Assembly: GCF_900110255.1 (NCBI RefSeq)
Contig: NZ_FODD01000007.1
Span: forward strand, 1 to 64,000
Origin: Actinacidiphila rubida
GTDB lineage: Bacteria > Actinomycetota > Actinomycetes > Streptomycetales > Streptomycetaceae
DNA: 64,000 bases
Direction of reading: 5' to 3'
Shown: in pieces, positions 35,443-44,389 of the stretch
Layout of the letters: each line of letters starts with the position of its first letter
How positions within the stretch are numbered: the first letter of the stretch is position 1
Program-made: the position numbers and the translations under genes
The notes under the pieces: model-generated
Told to the model about the DNA's origin: nothing
Database searches by the model: none
The model's input: only the letters and a program-made list of their open reading frames with translations

Positions 35443-38400
35443 CTAGCGGCGGGCGTCTTCCTGCGGGGATTCGGCGGCGCGCTGGAGGGCGCTGGCCAGC
35501 AGGGCCAGGTCGGTGGGGCCGTTGCCGAGCTCGCGGACCTGGCGGCGGGCCGGCGGGTCGCCCATCCGCTCCCACTCCAGCGGGACGACGGTCGGACGCA
35601 GCGTCGCGGTGCGGGGGATGCGGGCGCTGACGCGCGCGCCCTGGAACAGCGTGACCCCGCCGCCGGGACGGCGCAGATACCCCCGTCCGGGGAGGGCGTC
35701 GTCCAGGCCCGCCGGGTCCTCCACGGACACCAGCAGCGCCGCCGACTCCGGGTCCGGCATCCGCAACGCGACGCGCAGCCGGGCCCGTTCGTCCGCCTCG
35801 GTGCCCTCCGTGCGCTCCGGGCGCCCGGTCGACGCCACGAGGTGGACGCCCAGCCGTTCGCCGTCCCGGGCGACCGCCTCCAGGGCGCGCACCACGCTGC
35901 CCGCGGCCGGCCGGCCCGGACTGCCGAGGCCCGGCGCGACCAGGGCGTCGAAGTCGTCGACCAGCACCACCAGGCGCGGCATCGCGGGCTGTGCGGCCCG
36001 CTCCCGCCGCGCGCCCGTCCCGTCGTCCCCGTCGTCCCCGTCGCGCTCGTCGTCCCCGCCGCCCGCCGCATCCGAGTCGGCATCGGCGGGCTTCTCCCGC
36101 ACGGAAGGGCTCAACGGGTGCGCGGATCCTGCCGGTTGTGTCGCGGCCGCCGCGACGGCCTGCCCGGCGTGCCAGGCCGCGAAGTCCTGCTCGCCCAGCA
36201 CCTCCGCGCGCCGCTTCAGCTCCGCGGTCAGGCCCTGCGCGAACTCCCGCATCCGCAGCGGGTCGGAGGCCACCAGGCGCGTCGCCACATGCGGCAGGTC
36301 GGCGCACGCGGCCAGCCCCTCGCCGCGCTCGCCGCCGGCGCCGTCCACCAGCACCAGCGCCAGCCGTTCCGGGCGTTCGCCCGCCGCCAGCGCCGCCGCC
36401 AGCGACCGCAGCAGCTCCGTCTTGCCCGCGCCCGGCGCACCGCCGACCATCGCGTGCGGGCCCTCCGCGACCAGGTCGACCGCGACCCGGCCCGCCGCGC
36501 CCTGCCCGAGGACCGCACGGGCCCCGGCGGCCGCGGTCGCGGCGGTCGCCGCCTCCGCCCAGCGCGCGCCGATCTTCGCCGGGGTGGCCAGTGCCAGGTC
36601 GAGCTCGTCGAGCAGCCGGACGGTGGCCGGCAGCGCGTTGCGGGACCGCGGTGTCTCGGCGTCGGTCTCCCGCAGCGGGGCCAGCGCCCGCGCGAAGTGC
36701 TCCGCCCAGTCCGCCGACACCGCGTCCAGCACGACCTCGTCCGGCAGCGGCAGCCGGTCGCCCGGTACCCGGTGCCCGGGCCGCTCGATGTGCAGGGTCG
36801 TGGCGACGTCGCCCGACAGCCGGGCCACCGCGCCGCTCCCGATCGCCGGCTGCTCCCCGGCCTCGGCCAGGCACAGCACGTGCACGCCCGCCGACGGCCC
36901 GGCCACCGCGATGCGCCCGAGGGCGTCCCGCAGCGCCGCGGAACCCGGGTCGCCGTCCGCCACCACGAGGGTGAACGGTCCCTCGTACGCGGCGGTCGCC
37001 GCCGTCACCGCGTCCTGGGGCGCCACCGCCCAGGACGTGCCCAGCGGCCCGTCCTCCACACGGCGCGCCAGTTCGGCTATCCGGGCCTGTGCCTGCTCGC
37101 GGTCGTACGCGAGCAGCAGCCGGCAGTCCTGGCCGTGCCCGGGGCGCAGGTGCGGCAGCCAGTTCAGCCAGGACCACTCCTCGGTGCGCTGGTCGGCGCT
37201 GCGCGCGCGGTCGGCGCTGAGCAGCACGACCTCCAGGGCCGCGGGCGCGTGCAGGGCGCAGAGCTGGGCGAGCACGGCCCGCGCGAGGCCCGTCATCCGC
37301 GGCCGCGGGCCGGACAGGGTCAGCGCGGCCGTCTCCGGCGCCCTCAGGTCGACCGTGAACGGCACGGACGGGAGGCGGCGGGTGCCGTCCTCCGACATGA
37401 GCTCGGCGGTGCCCAGGCGGACGGTCAGCGCGTCCGGGTGCGCCGCGTCGCGCTCCCACAGGCGGCGCCCGGGGCCGAGCGCGGTCAGCAGGACCGTCGC
37501 CGGGTCCGGCCAGCGCTCGCGCAGCGCCTCGGCCTCGCCGCTGTCCGCGGGGTCCGCGGCGGCGCGGCCGGGGGCCAGCCGGCGCCGCGCCCAGGCGCTT
37601 ATGGCGCCCACCGGCCCGCCGCTTCTGGCCCGGCCCGCCTCGACCGCGCGCGTGCCGCGGGAGCGCTCCCCGGTGGCCCTGCGCCGCTCGCCGCCGTCCT
37701 GGCCGGAAGTCCCACCAGCGCCACCGGTGACGCCCGTGCCGCCGGCCGTGCCCGGCGCGGCGGCTTCCGCGGCCTGCGTCCAGCCCGCGCGGCCGGCGTG
37801 CGTCACGGTCTCGGCGAACCCGTCGGAGGATCCGGCGGCCTGGCGGGGGAGGGACGGGTGGGTGCCGGGGTCGCCGGGGCCGCCCGGACGTGAGGCGCCG
37901 GGGCCCGAGTCGCCGGAGCCGCCCGGCGCGCGCGAGCCGCCCGCGCCCGGGGTCTCGCCGGCCTCCCGCCGGGGAGCGGGGACCTGCCCGCCGGAGCCGC
38001 CCCGCGGCGCCCCGCCGCCGAGCCGGTCCGCGGGCGCGCCGCCGGGCACGGCGGAGATCGATCCGGTCGTGAGCCGCGCGGACCCGGCCGCGCCCGACGA
38101 CGCCCGCTGCCCGGGGACGCCGTACGAGGCCGGCGGACCCTCGGGCATCGGCGGAAGGCCGGGCGCGCCGCCGGCCGACCCCGCCGCGGGCACGCCGCCG
38201 GCCGGGTCGGTCTGCGCGAACAGCCCGTAGCGGGTCGCGGCGTGCGGTTCCTCCACGCGGCCCTCGTGGTCGACCTGGTCCGCCCGCTCAGCACGGTCGA
38301 CGCCGTCACCCCGGCCCGCGTGGTCGCCGTCGTCGCCGCGGCCGCCACCTCCGCCGCGGCCTTCGCTGCCTGCGCCGCTCTCCTGCGCGGAGTGCGTGGA

Positions 38401-39177
38401 GTGCTGGGGTCGGTCGTGCCCGGCCGTACCGCCGGAGGGCTCGGGACCGGCCGGCGCGGCGGTGTGGGCCGGCCACGGCAGCGACACGCGCAGGTGCCCG
38501 TCCCCGTCGGGCTGCGAGGCGAGCACGGGCGGGACCGCGGAGTGTGCCGCGTCCAGCCGCAGCGTGGACTCGCCGATCTGCAGCAGGGCCCCCGGCGGGA
38601 AGGGCTGCGGGCGCGGACCGAGCGCCTCCCCGTCGAGCATGGTGCCGTTGGTGGAGTCGAGGTCGTGGACGGTGACCTGGCCGTCCGCGCCGACCGCGAC
38701 CTCGCAGTGCAGCCGGGAGACGTCCGGGTCGTCGAGCGGGACGTCCGCGTCCGCGGAGCGGCCGACACGCGCCTGGCCGCCCTGCAGCAGGTGCACGCCG
38801 CCCGCGTCGGGCCCGCCCACCACGTGCAGCCTGGCCAGTTCCGCGGGCGGAGCGCCGTACTGCCCGAACCTGCCGTAGCGGCCGTGGTCGCCCTGCTGCT
38901 CGGCGGGGGCGTGCAGCGACAGCAGCGCGCCGTCGACCAGCGGGGGCGCGCCCAGCACGGCCGTCGGGGAGAGCCGCTGGGTGCCCGCGTACAGGGCCAC
39001 CGAGGTGCTCGCGGACCGTCCGCCCTGCTGCGCGGAGCCGGCCGCGGAGGCCAGCGCGCCCGCGACGGTGCCCAGCTCGGTGCCCTCAGGCGCCGTGATG
39101 AGCACGTCACAGCGCCCGGCAGGGGAGAGCCTCGTCCGGCCGCCGCGCGGCCCGAGGACGGTCAGCCGGATCTGCAT
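35443..39177 (-). CDS. FHA domain-containing FtsK/SpoIIIE-type ATPase
   Basis: This 1244-residue protein has three parts. Residues about 115-200 form a forkhead-associated domain (ARVGRSADADVPLDDPDVSR, then LHCEVAV and DLDSTNGTMLDGE), which binds phosphothreonine. Residues about 225-540 are a long disordered Gly/Ser/Pro/Arg linker. The C-terminal part resembles SpoIIIE/EccC ATPases, with one clear Walker A (GGAPGAGKTELLRSL near 912) and Walker B (RLVVLVDDFDAL near 1068). The preceding degenerate ATPase module (about 580-820) lacks a Walker A. EccC-type ATPases power type VII secretion, but no other T7SS gene is nearby. Its divergent position beside two Ser/Thr kinases suggests a phosphorylation-controlled pump. 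Confidence 0.9.
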   Translation of the reverse strand: MQIRLTVLGPRGGRTRLSPAGRCDVLITAPEGTELGTVAGALASAAGSAQQGGRSASTSVALYAGTQRLSPTAVLGAPPLVDGALLSLHAPAEQQGDHGRYGRFGQYGAPPAELARLHVVGGPDAGGVHLLQGGQARVGRSADADVPLDDPDVSRLHCEVAVGADGQVTVHDLDSTNGTMLDGEALGPRPQPFPPGALLQIGESTLRLDAAHSAVPPVLASQPDGDGHLRVSLPWPAHTAAPAGPEPSGGTAGHDRPQHSTHSAQESGAGSEGRGGGGGRGDDGDHAGRGDGVDRAERADQVDHEGRVEEPHAATRYGLFAQTDPAGGVPAAGSAGGAPGLPPMPEGPPASYGVPGQRASSGAAGSARLTTGSISAVPGGAPADRLGGGAPRGGSGGQVPAPRREAGETPGAGGSRAPGGSGDSGPGASRPGGPGDPGTHPSLPRQAAGSSDGFAETVTHAGRAGWTQAAEAAAPGTAGGTGVTGGAGGTSGQDGGERRRATGERSRGTRAVEAGRARSGGPVGAISAWARRRLAPGRAAADPADSGEAEALRERWPDPATVLLTALGPGRRLWERDAAHPDALTVRLGTAELMSEDGTRRLPSVPFTVDLRAPETAALTLSGPRPRMTGLARAVLAQLCALHAPAALEVVLLSADRARSADQRTEEWSWLNWLPHLRPGHGQDCRLLLAYDREQAQARIAELARRVEDGPLGTSWAVAPQDAVTAATAAYEGPFTLVVADGDPGSAALRDALGRIAVAGPSAGVHVLCLAEAGEQPAIGSGAVARLSGDVATTLHIERPGHRVPGDRLPLPDEVVLDAVSADWAEHFARALAPLRETDAETPRSRNALPATVRLLDELDLALATPAKIGARWAEAATAATAAAGARAVLGQGAAGRVAVDLVAEGPHAMVGGAPGAGKTELLRSLAAALAAGERPERLALVLVDGAGGERGEGLAACADLPHVATRLVASDPLRMREFAQGLTAELKRRAEVLGEQDFAAWHAGQAVAAAATQPAGSAHPLSPSVREKPADADSDAAGGGDDERDGDDGDDGTGARRERAAQPAMPRLVVLVDDFDALVAPGLGSPGRPAAGSVVRALEAVARDGERLGVHLVASTGRPERTEGTEADERARLRVALRMPDPESAALLVSVEDPAGLDDALPGRGYLRRPGGGVTLFQGARVSARIPRTATLRPTVVPLEWERMGDPPARRQVRELGNGPTDLALLASALQRAAESPQEDARR

Positions 39178-39780
39178 CTCGCCCGCGGTCCCTTCTCGCC
39201 GGGCCCGGGCGGGCGTCCGGGGCAGTCCTCCCCGGCCGCGCACGGGCGCGTCGTACAAGCGTTCACCCTTACACGCACAACTCAAGCACGGAGGGCGGGA
39301 AGTGAGGTGCCCCGTCCGGCCGTACGGATGCATCCTCCCACCCGGCGCCCACAGGATGTGGCCGGTACCACCCTGGGTGATCTTGCCCGGATCGTTCCCC
39401 GGTGCTCTCGGGCACCGCGGGAGTCCGCGAAGTTGCGGCGGCCGTCGTTTTCCGCCCGGTTCGGCGCGGTTCGCGACCGCGGCGGGGCCGGCCTGCGGCG
39501 GAGTGCCGCCGGTCACGGTCGGGACCCTGACCGGAATCGATCGCCTGCCCGCGGCGTTCCCGGGGCAGACGTCACCCGTATGAGCCGCCCGGGCGGCACG
39601 GACGTGACGGCCGGGCAACCAACCGTCCCCGGTCGGCGTCCTATGTGGGAATCGGGCGACCGGATCTCCGGCGGCACTACGCTTGGCCGGAATTGAGCGA
39701 GAATCGGGGGCGTGGCCGGTGCCGGCCCACGTAAATCCGACACACACGATCACGCTGGGTCACGCAAGGGAGCACACGAC
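39178..39780. promoter_or_regulatory. divergent intergenic region between FHA-FtsK and pkaA
   Basis: These 603 bases lack a convincing gene. Near the pkaA end is a TACGCT -10-like hexamer (about 39679-39684) with no good -35. The direct repeat ATCAC-gctgg-GTCAC is at 39749-39763, and AAGGGAG before the GTG at 39781 is the likely ribosome binding site. The middle is GC-rich with no clear structure. Confidence 0.4.
39749..39763 (+). promoter_or_regulatory. putative MtrA box upstream of pkaA
   Basis: ATCAC-gctgg-GTCAC has half-sites and 10-bp period identical to the sites before mtrA (5081) and gdh (19575). It ends 17 bases before the pkaA start, within the probable leader. Confidence 0.45.
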
Positions 39781-41445
39781 GTGCGGCCGGTAGGCAGCAA
39801 ATACCTCCTGGAGGAGCCGCTTGGGCGCGGCGCCACAGGCACCGTATGGCGCGGCCAGGTGCGTGCGGAGCACGAGGGGGGCGGCAGCGCCGTCGCCGTC
39901 AAGGTGCTCAAGGAGGAGCTCGCGAGCGACCCCGACGTGGTGATGCGCTTCCTGCGCGAGCGCTCGGTGCTGCTGCGGCTGCGCCACCCGCACATCGTCC
40001 GGGTCCGCGACCTGGTGGTCGAGGGCGACCTGCTCGCGCTGGTCATGGACCTGATCGACGGTCCCGACCTGCACCGCTACCTCCGTGAGAACGGCCCCTT
40101 CACGCCCGTCGCCGCGTCCCTGCTGACCGCGGCCGTCGCCGACGCGCTCGCCGCCAGCCACGCCGACGGCGTGGTCCACCGCGACCTGAAGCCCGCGAAC
40201 GTGCTGCTCGCCACCACCACGGCGGAGGACGGCACCGAGAGCATGCACCCGATGCTCACCGACTTCGGCATCGCGCGCCTCGCCGACTCCCCGGGCGTCA
40301 CCCGCACCCACGAGTTCGTCGGCACCCCGGCGTACGTGGCGCCGGAGTCCGCGCAGGGACGTCCTCAGACGTCCGCGGTGGACGTGTACGGGGCCGGCGT
40401 CCTCATGTACGAGCTGGTGACCGGGCGCGCGCCGTTCCGCGGCGACAGTGCGATCGAGGTGCTCCAGGCCCACCTGACCGAGCAGCCGCGCCGGCCCGGC
40501 AACGTGCCGGAGCCGCTGTGGACGGTCATCGAGCGCTGCCTGCGCAAGGAGCCCGGCCAGCGGCCCAGCGCGGAGAACCTCGCGCGGGCGCTGCGGGTCG
40601 TCGCGTCGGGCATCGGTGTGCACGCCAGCCCCGCGCAGGCCGAGGCGGCGCTGGGCGTGGCCGCGCTGCTCGGTCCCGACGGCGATCCGACGCCGGTGCC
40701 GGGCACGTCCTCGTCGGACTCCGACCGGACGCAGGTGCTGCCGGGCGGCAGCGGGCCCGCGCCCTCGTACGACCCGAACGCCGCCACCAGCGTGCTGCCG
40801 TCGGAGCGGACGCGGGTCCTGCCGACGGCCCAGCAGGGGCAGCCCCCTCATCCTCCGCAGCCGGCCCAGCCGCCGCAGGCCCAGGGGCCGCACCCCTGGG
40901 AGTCGCAGCTGAGCGCCGCGCGGCACCGCAACGAGCAGACCGAGGTGCGATACCTCGCGCCGGAGGACGACCCGCTGCGGCGGCGCCCTCGGCGCCAGGC
41001 GCCGCCCGCACAGCAGCCGTACCCCCCGGGGTACGGCTATCCGCAGCAGCAGCAGCAGGGTCAGGGGCACGGGCAGGCTCAGGGGTACGGGCAGGGGTAC
41101 GGGCAGGGGCAGGGTTACGCGCCCCAGCCGCAGCGGCAGCCCCAGCGCCAGCCGCAGCGGTACGAGCGCCCCCAGGCGCCCACGCCGCCGCAGCAGGCGC
41201 CTGCGCGGCGGGAGCCGCGGCGCAGCGCCAACCCGGTGAAGATCCCCGGCCTCGGCTGCCTCAAGGGCTGCCTCACGGTGATCCTCGTCCTCATCGTGGT
41301 GTTCGTCGTGGTCTGGTACACCACCCCTCTCCCCGATTGGGTCAACAGCACGCGCAACCTCTGGGACGCGACGTCCAGTTGGGCGCAGACGGTTTGGGAC
41401 AAGGTCTCCGCGATCACTGGTGACTCAGGCGGCGGCCACTCCTGA
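39781..41445 (+). CDS. pkaA: transmembrane Ser/Thr protein kinase PkaA
   Basis: This 554-residue Hanks-type kinase starts VRPVGSKYLLEEPLGRGATGTVW at a GTG preceded by AAGGGAG. The kinase domain spans about 8-270, with VAVKVLKEEL (Lys), HRDLKPANVLL, LTDFGIARL and FVGTPAYVAPESA. A linker of about 200 residues is rich in Pro and Gln, including a QGxGYGQ-repeat tract near 425-445. A single transmembrane helix follows (LTVILVLIVVFVVVWYTT, about 498-516), then a short extracellular tail of about 40 residues, too small for a large sensor domain. It corresponds to S. coelicolor PkaA by synteny and start sequence. pkaB follows after 489 bases. Confidence 0.92.
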   Translation: MRPVGSKYLLEEPLGRGATGTVWRGQVRAEHEGGGSAVAVKVLKEELASDPDVVMRFLRERSVLLRLRHPHIVRVRDLVVEGDLLALVMDLIDGPDLHRYLRENGPFTPVAASLLTAAVADALAASHADGVVHRDLKPANVLLATTTAEDGTESMHPMLTDFGIARLADSPGVTRTHEFVGTPAYVAPESAQGRPQTSAVDVYGAGVLMYELVTGRAPFRGDSAIEVLQAHLTEQPRRPGNVPEPLWTVIERCLRKEPGQRPSAENLARALRVVASGIGVHASPAQAEAALGVAALLGPDGDPTPVPGTSSSDSDRTQVLPGGSGPAPSYDPNAATSVLPSERTRVLPTAQQGQPPHPPQPAQPPQAQGPHPWESQLSAARHRNEQTEVRYLAPEDDPLRRRPRRQAPPAQQPYPPGYGYPQQQQQGQGHGQAQGYGQGYGQGQGYAPQPQRQPQRQPQRYERPQAPTPPQQAPARREPRRSANPVKIPGLGCLKGCLTVILVLIVVFVVVWYTTPLPDWVNSTRNLWDATSSWAQTVWDKVSAITGDSGGGHS

Positions 41446-41934
41446 CCCTCCCCCCGGGTCCGCCCCGCGCGGACGGCGGTTCGCCCTGCGCGGGCAGCGG
41501 GACACCATCAAGGGCCCCCGTGTGTGCCACCGGCCGGGTTGGTCCGAAGGTGACGGCGATCGCCCCTTTGGGGCGGTGGTGAACTGCGGCCGAGTCGTGG
41601 CTCGTCGCGCAGTTCCCCGCGCCCTTGGAAGGGGCGCACCCTTCTTCTCGTCCGGACTGGCCCCGCGCGGGCGGAGGGGCTCGCAAGGGGGCCGGACGCC
41701 GCGCGGGGCGCGCCCGTTGCGCCGCGCCGCCGCCCGCGGCGAACAGCTCGCGAGGGGCGGGGGACACCCCACGGGACCCCTTACCGTGGGGATTTGTCGA
41801 CTTCTGGAGGGTGATTTCTCCGGCAGAACCCTTCCTCACTGGGCACCGGTACCCCGAACAGCCCCCGTTCCGCGTAGCTTTGTCGCCAACGCTAGTCGCC
41901 AGCGCGACGGACTTCGGAGGAGTCGGAGCAAGCC
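41446..41934. repeat. intergenic block of dispersed Streptomyces-type repeats
   Basis: This 489-base non-coding gap between pkaA and pkaB holds several elements. GGCGGTTCGCCCTGCG-C-GGGC (41475-41495) recurs with one change at 59527-59547. Next comes a CGCCCC-ttt-GGGGCG hairpin near 41559-41574. A nested REP-like hairpin lies at 41581-41615, followed by CCCCGCGCCC, a motif combination I recognise as common between Streptomyces genes. The last 60 bases contain a TAGCTT hexamer (41877-41882) and the GGAG of pkaB. Confidence 0.55.
41581..41615. repeat. REP-like nested inverted repeat
   Basis: GAACTGCG (41581-41588) pairs with CGCAGTTC (41608-41615), and inside it CGAG pairs with CTCG around TCGTGG. 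This is a cruciform-capable element of the type found many times in Streptomyces intergenic DNA. It may act as terminator for pkaA. Confidence 0.55.
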
Positions 41935-44247
41935 TTGGCCAGGAAGATCGGCAGCCGGTACACCGCACACCAAGTGCTCGGGCGGGGATCCGCGGGCACG
42001 GTGTGGCTCGGCGAGGGCCCGGAAGGGCCGGTCGCCATCAAGCTGCTGCGCGAGGACCTCGCCTCCGACCAGGACCTCGTCGGCCGGTTCGTGCAGGAGC
42101 GCACCGCGCTCCTCTCGCTCGACCACCCGCACATCGTCGGCATCCGCGACCTCGTGGTCGACGGCACCGACCTCGCCCTGGTCATGGACCTGGTGCGCGG
42201 CACCGACCTGCGCTCGCGCCTGGAGCGCGACCACCGCCTGACCCCCGAAGCGGCCGTCGCCATCGCCGCCGACGTCGCCGACGGCCTGGCCGCCGCGCAC
42301 GCGGCCGGTGTCGTCCACCGCGACGTCAAACCCGAGAACGTGCTGCTGGACTCGGCCGCCGTGCCCGGCCCCGGCGGCGCCCCGCCCGCCCTGCTCACCG
42401 ACTTCGGCATCGCCCGCCTCGTCGACTCCCCGCGCCGCACCCGGGCCACCCGCATCATCGGGACCCCCGACTACCTCGCGCCGGAGATCATCGAGGGCCT
42501 GCCGCCGCGCGCGTCCGTCGACATCTACGCGCTGGCCACCGTGCTGTACGAACTCGTCGCCGGATTCACCCCGTTCGGCGGCGGCCACCCCGGCGCGGTG
42601 CTGCGACGGCACGTCACCGAGACCGTGCAGCCGCTGCCCGACCTGCCCGGCGAGCTGTGGCAGATCCTCGCCCAGTGCCTGGCGAAAGCCCCGGCGTCCC
42701 GACTCACCGCCCGCGAACTCGGCCTGCGCCTGCGCGAGTTGCTGCCCGGTCTCGCGGGCGTTCCCGCACTGGACGTGGTGCCGCCGGGAGTTGACGGGCA
42801 GACCGCCGAATCCCCCTACGGGGACGAGGAGGACGAGGAGCAGGACGCGCTGCTGCCGCCGCCCCCGTTCCACGACTCGCCCGACGCGGGCGGCGATTAC
42901 TCCGCGCAGGACCGCCCGCGCGGCGCCGTGCCGCTGGTGCGGGGTTCCGCGCCGGACTCCAGCCGCGACACCCACACCAGCATCAGGCTGCCCACCGCCG
43001 AGGAGCTGGCCGGCTACGCGCCCCGCGGAGGCAAGACCGGGAAGACCGGAAAGGGCGGCAAGAACGGCAACGGCGCCGCGAGCGGCCTCAGGGCGTCCGC
43101 CGCGGGCCGCCCGGCCAGCCCCCGGCACCGGGCCGTCTCGGACGCGGTCCGGCAGCGCCGCATCACCTTCGCGGCCGCGGCCGCCGCCGCGCTGGCCGTC
43201 GCGGGCATCGGCGGCTGGGGCATCGCCTCGGCCGGCTCGGACGGCAAGTCCGGCTCCGGCACGTCCCGTGACGACCACGCGCCGTCGACCGGCGCCACCA
43301 CCGCCACCCCCAAGGACTCCGCCCACACCTCGCAGGGCACGCCGAACGCGCCGACCGCCGGGGCGGCCTCACCGCAGGGCCGCACCGGCGCGCCCGTCGC
43401 CCTGCCGCAGTGGTCGGCGCCGCACGCCGCCCCGGCCGCGGGCGTCCGCCTCACCGGCGGGCCGCGCGCCCTGGAGGTGGACGGCGCCACGTACGTCTTC
43501 GCCCGCGGCGAGGACAAGAACGTCTGGTACGTCGTCCACGACGGCTCCGGCTACGGAGCGTGGCACAAGCTCACCGGGATCAGCGTCGCCGACGACCCCG
43601 CCGTCGTCTCGGCCAGGGCCGGCCGGATCGACCTGTTCGCGCTCGGCACGGACGGCCTGCTGTATCGCCGTACGTACGCGAGCGGTTACTGGAGCGCCTG
43701 GTCGCAGGTGGACGAGCGGACCCGGTTCGACGCGGCGCCCGCCGCGGCCTCGTCCTCGCCCGGGCGGATCGACCTGGTCGGACGGGTCGGCGGCGACCTG
43801 GTGACGGCCTCGCTGGTCGGCTCCCGCTGGAACGCGTGGGCGCTGGTCCCGACGGCCGGCCGCATCACCTCCGCGCCGGCCCTCGTCTCCCGGGCGCCCG
43901 GCACCCTCGACGCGTTCGTGGTCCGCAAGGCCGACGGCGCGGTGCTGCGGTTGCCGTTCTCCGCCGGGGCGTGGCGGCCGTCCGGCCCGGTCGACGGCCT
44001 GGACGCGTCGGCGTCCTCCGCTTCCTCCGCCGGCAGCAGTGCCGACCGGCCCGAGGCGCTGTCCGCGGGGGACCGCCTGTACGTCCTGGCCGGCGGCATG
44101 CAGAGCTCCCCGCCCGGCCCCGCCGCCGCCCTGCCCGCCGGGCTGGCCGGCAGCCTGGGGGCCGTCGCCCACGGGCGGACGCTGGAGGTGTTCGCCCTCA
44201 CATCCGGCGGCACGCTCACCGCGTCCACCGCCGCGCTGCCCGCCTAG
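41935..44247 (+). CDS. pkaB: transmembrane Ser/Thr protein kinase PkaB with C-terminal lectin-type propeller
   Basis: This 770-residue receptor kinase starts at TTG (MARKIGSRYTAHQVLGRGS), with GGAG 8 bases upstream. The kinase domain spans about 6-265, with VAIKLLRE, HRDVKPENVLL, LTDFGIARL and IIGTPDYLAPE. A linker leads to one transmembrane helix (about 409-430, FAAAAAAALAVAGIGGWGIA). The extracellular region from about 500 has at least four repeats of about 45 residues, like VVSARAGRIDLFALGTDG and LYRRTYASGYWSAWSQ. These match the PLL/fucose-lectin type beta-propeller. An external glycan or cell-wall ligand is therefore plausible. By synteny it matches S. coelicolor PkaB. Confidence 0.9.
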   Translation: MARKIGSRYTAHQVLGRGSAGTVWLGEGPEGPVAIKLLREDLASDQDLVGRFVQERTALLSLDHPHIVGIRDLVVDGTDLALVMDLVRGTDLRSRLERDHRLTPEAAVAIAADVADGLAAAHAAGVVHRDVKPENVLLDSAAVPGPGGAPPALLTDFGIARLVDSPRRTRATRIIGTPDYLAPEIIEGLPPRASVDIYALATVLYELVAGFTPFGGGHPGAVLRRHVTETVQPLPDLPGELWQILAQCLAKAPASRLTARELGLRLRELLPGLAGVPALDVVPPGVDGQTAESPYGDEEDEEQDALLPPPPFHDSPDAGGDYSAQDRPRGAVPLVRGSAPDSSRDTHTSIRLPTAEELAGYAPRGGKTGKTGKGGKNGNGAASGLRASAAGRPASPRHRAVSDAVRQRRITFAAAAAAALAVAGIGGWGIASAGSDGKSGSGTSRDDHAPSTGATTATPKDSAHTSQGTPNAPTAGAASPQGRTGAPVALPQWSAPHAAPAAGVRLTGGPRALEVDGATYVFARGEDKNVWYVVHDGSGYGAWHKLTGISVADDPAVVSARAGRIDLFALGTDGLLYRRTYASGYWSAWSQVDERTRFDAAPAAASSSPGRIDLVGRVGGDLVTASLVGSRWNAWALVPTAGRITSAPALVSRAPGTLDAFVVRKADGAVLRLPFSAGAWRPSGPVDGLDASASSASSAGSSADRPEALSAGDRLYVLAGGMQSSPPGPAAALPAGLAGSLGAVAHGRTLEVFALTSGGTLTASTAALPA

Positions 44248-44377
44248 ACGGGCTCCACGCCCGCCTGGACGGCCCCACGGTCGGCCCGCGCGGGCCGTTG
44301 GGGCGCCTCAGTCGCCACTCGCGCGGCGCGCCGTCCCAGGCCTGTGGACAGCGGGACTGGTCCGCCGGACCAGCCGG

Positions 44378-44383
44378 TAGGCT
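44378..44383 (+). promoter_or_regulatory. -10 element of prfB (leaderless)
   Basis: TAGGCT lies 6 bases before the GTG at 44390, with no Shine-Dalgarno sequence. A DnaA-box-like word (TGTGGACAG, 44343-44351) is 27 bases further upstream. Confidence 0.5.
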
Positions 44384-44389
44384 GGATGC

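Noticed and set aside
34926..36083. Extended 385-codon frame for the small hypothetical gene
   Set aside because: The upstream part is an alternative frame of FHA-FtsK; protein-like sequence begins only at the ATG at 35357.
35354..37459. Long open frames opposite or beside FHA-FtsK (for example 35354-37459 minus and 35513-38230 plus)
   Set aside because: They are frame shadows of a GC-rich gene: Arg/Ala/Pro-rich with no domains, while the 35443-39177 frame has FHA and Walker motifs.
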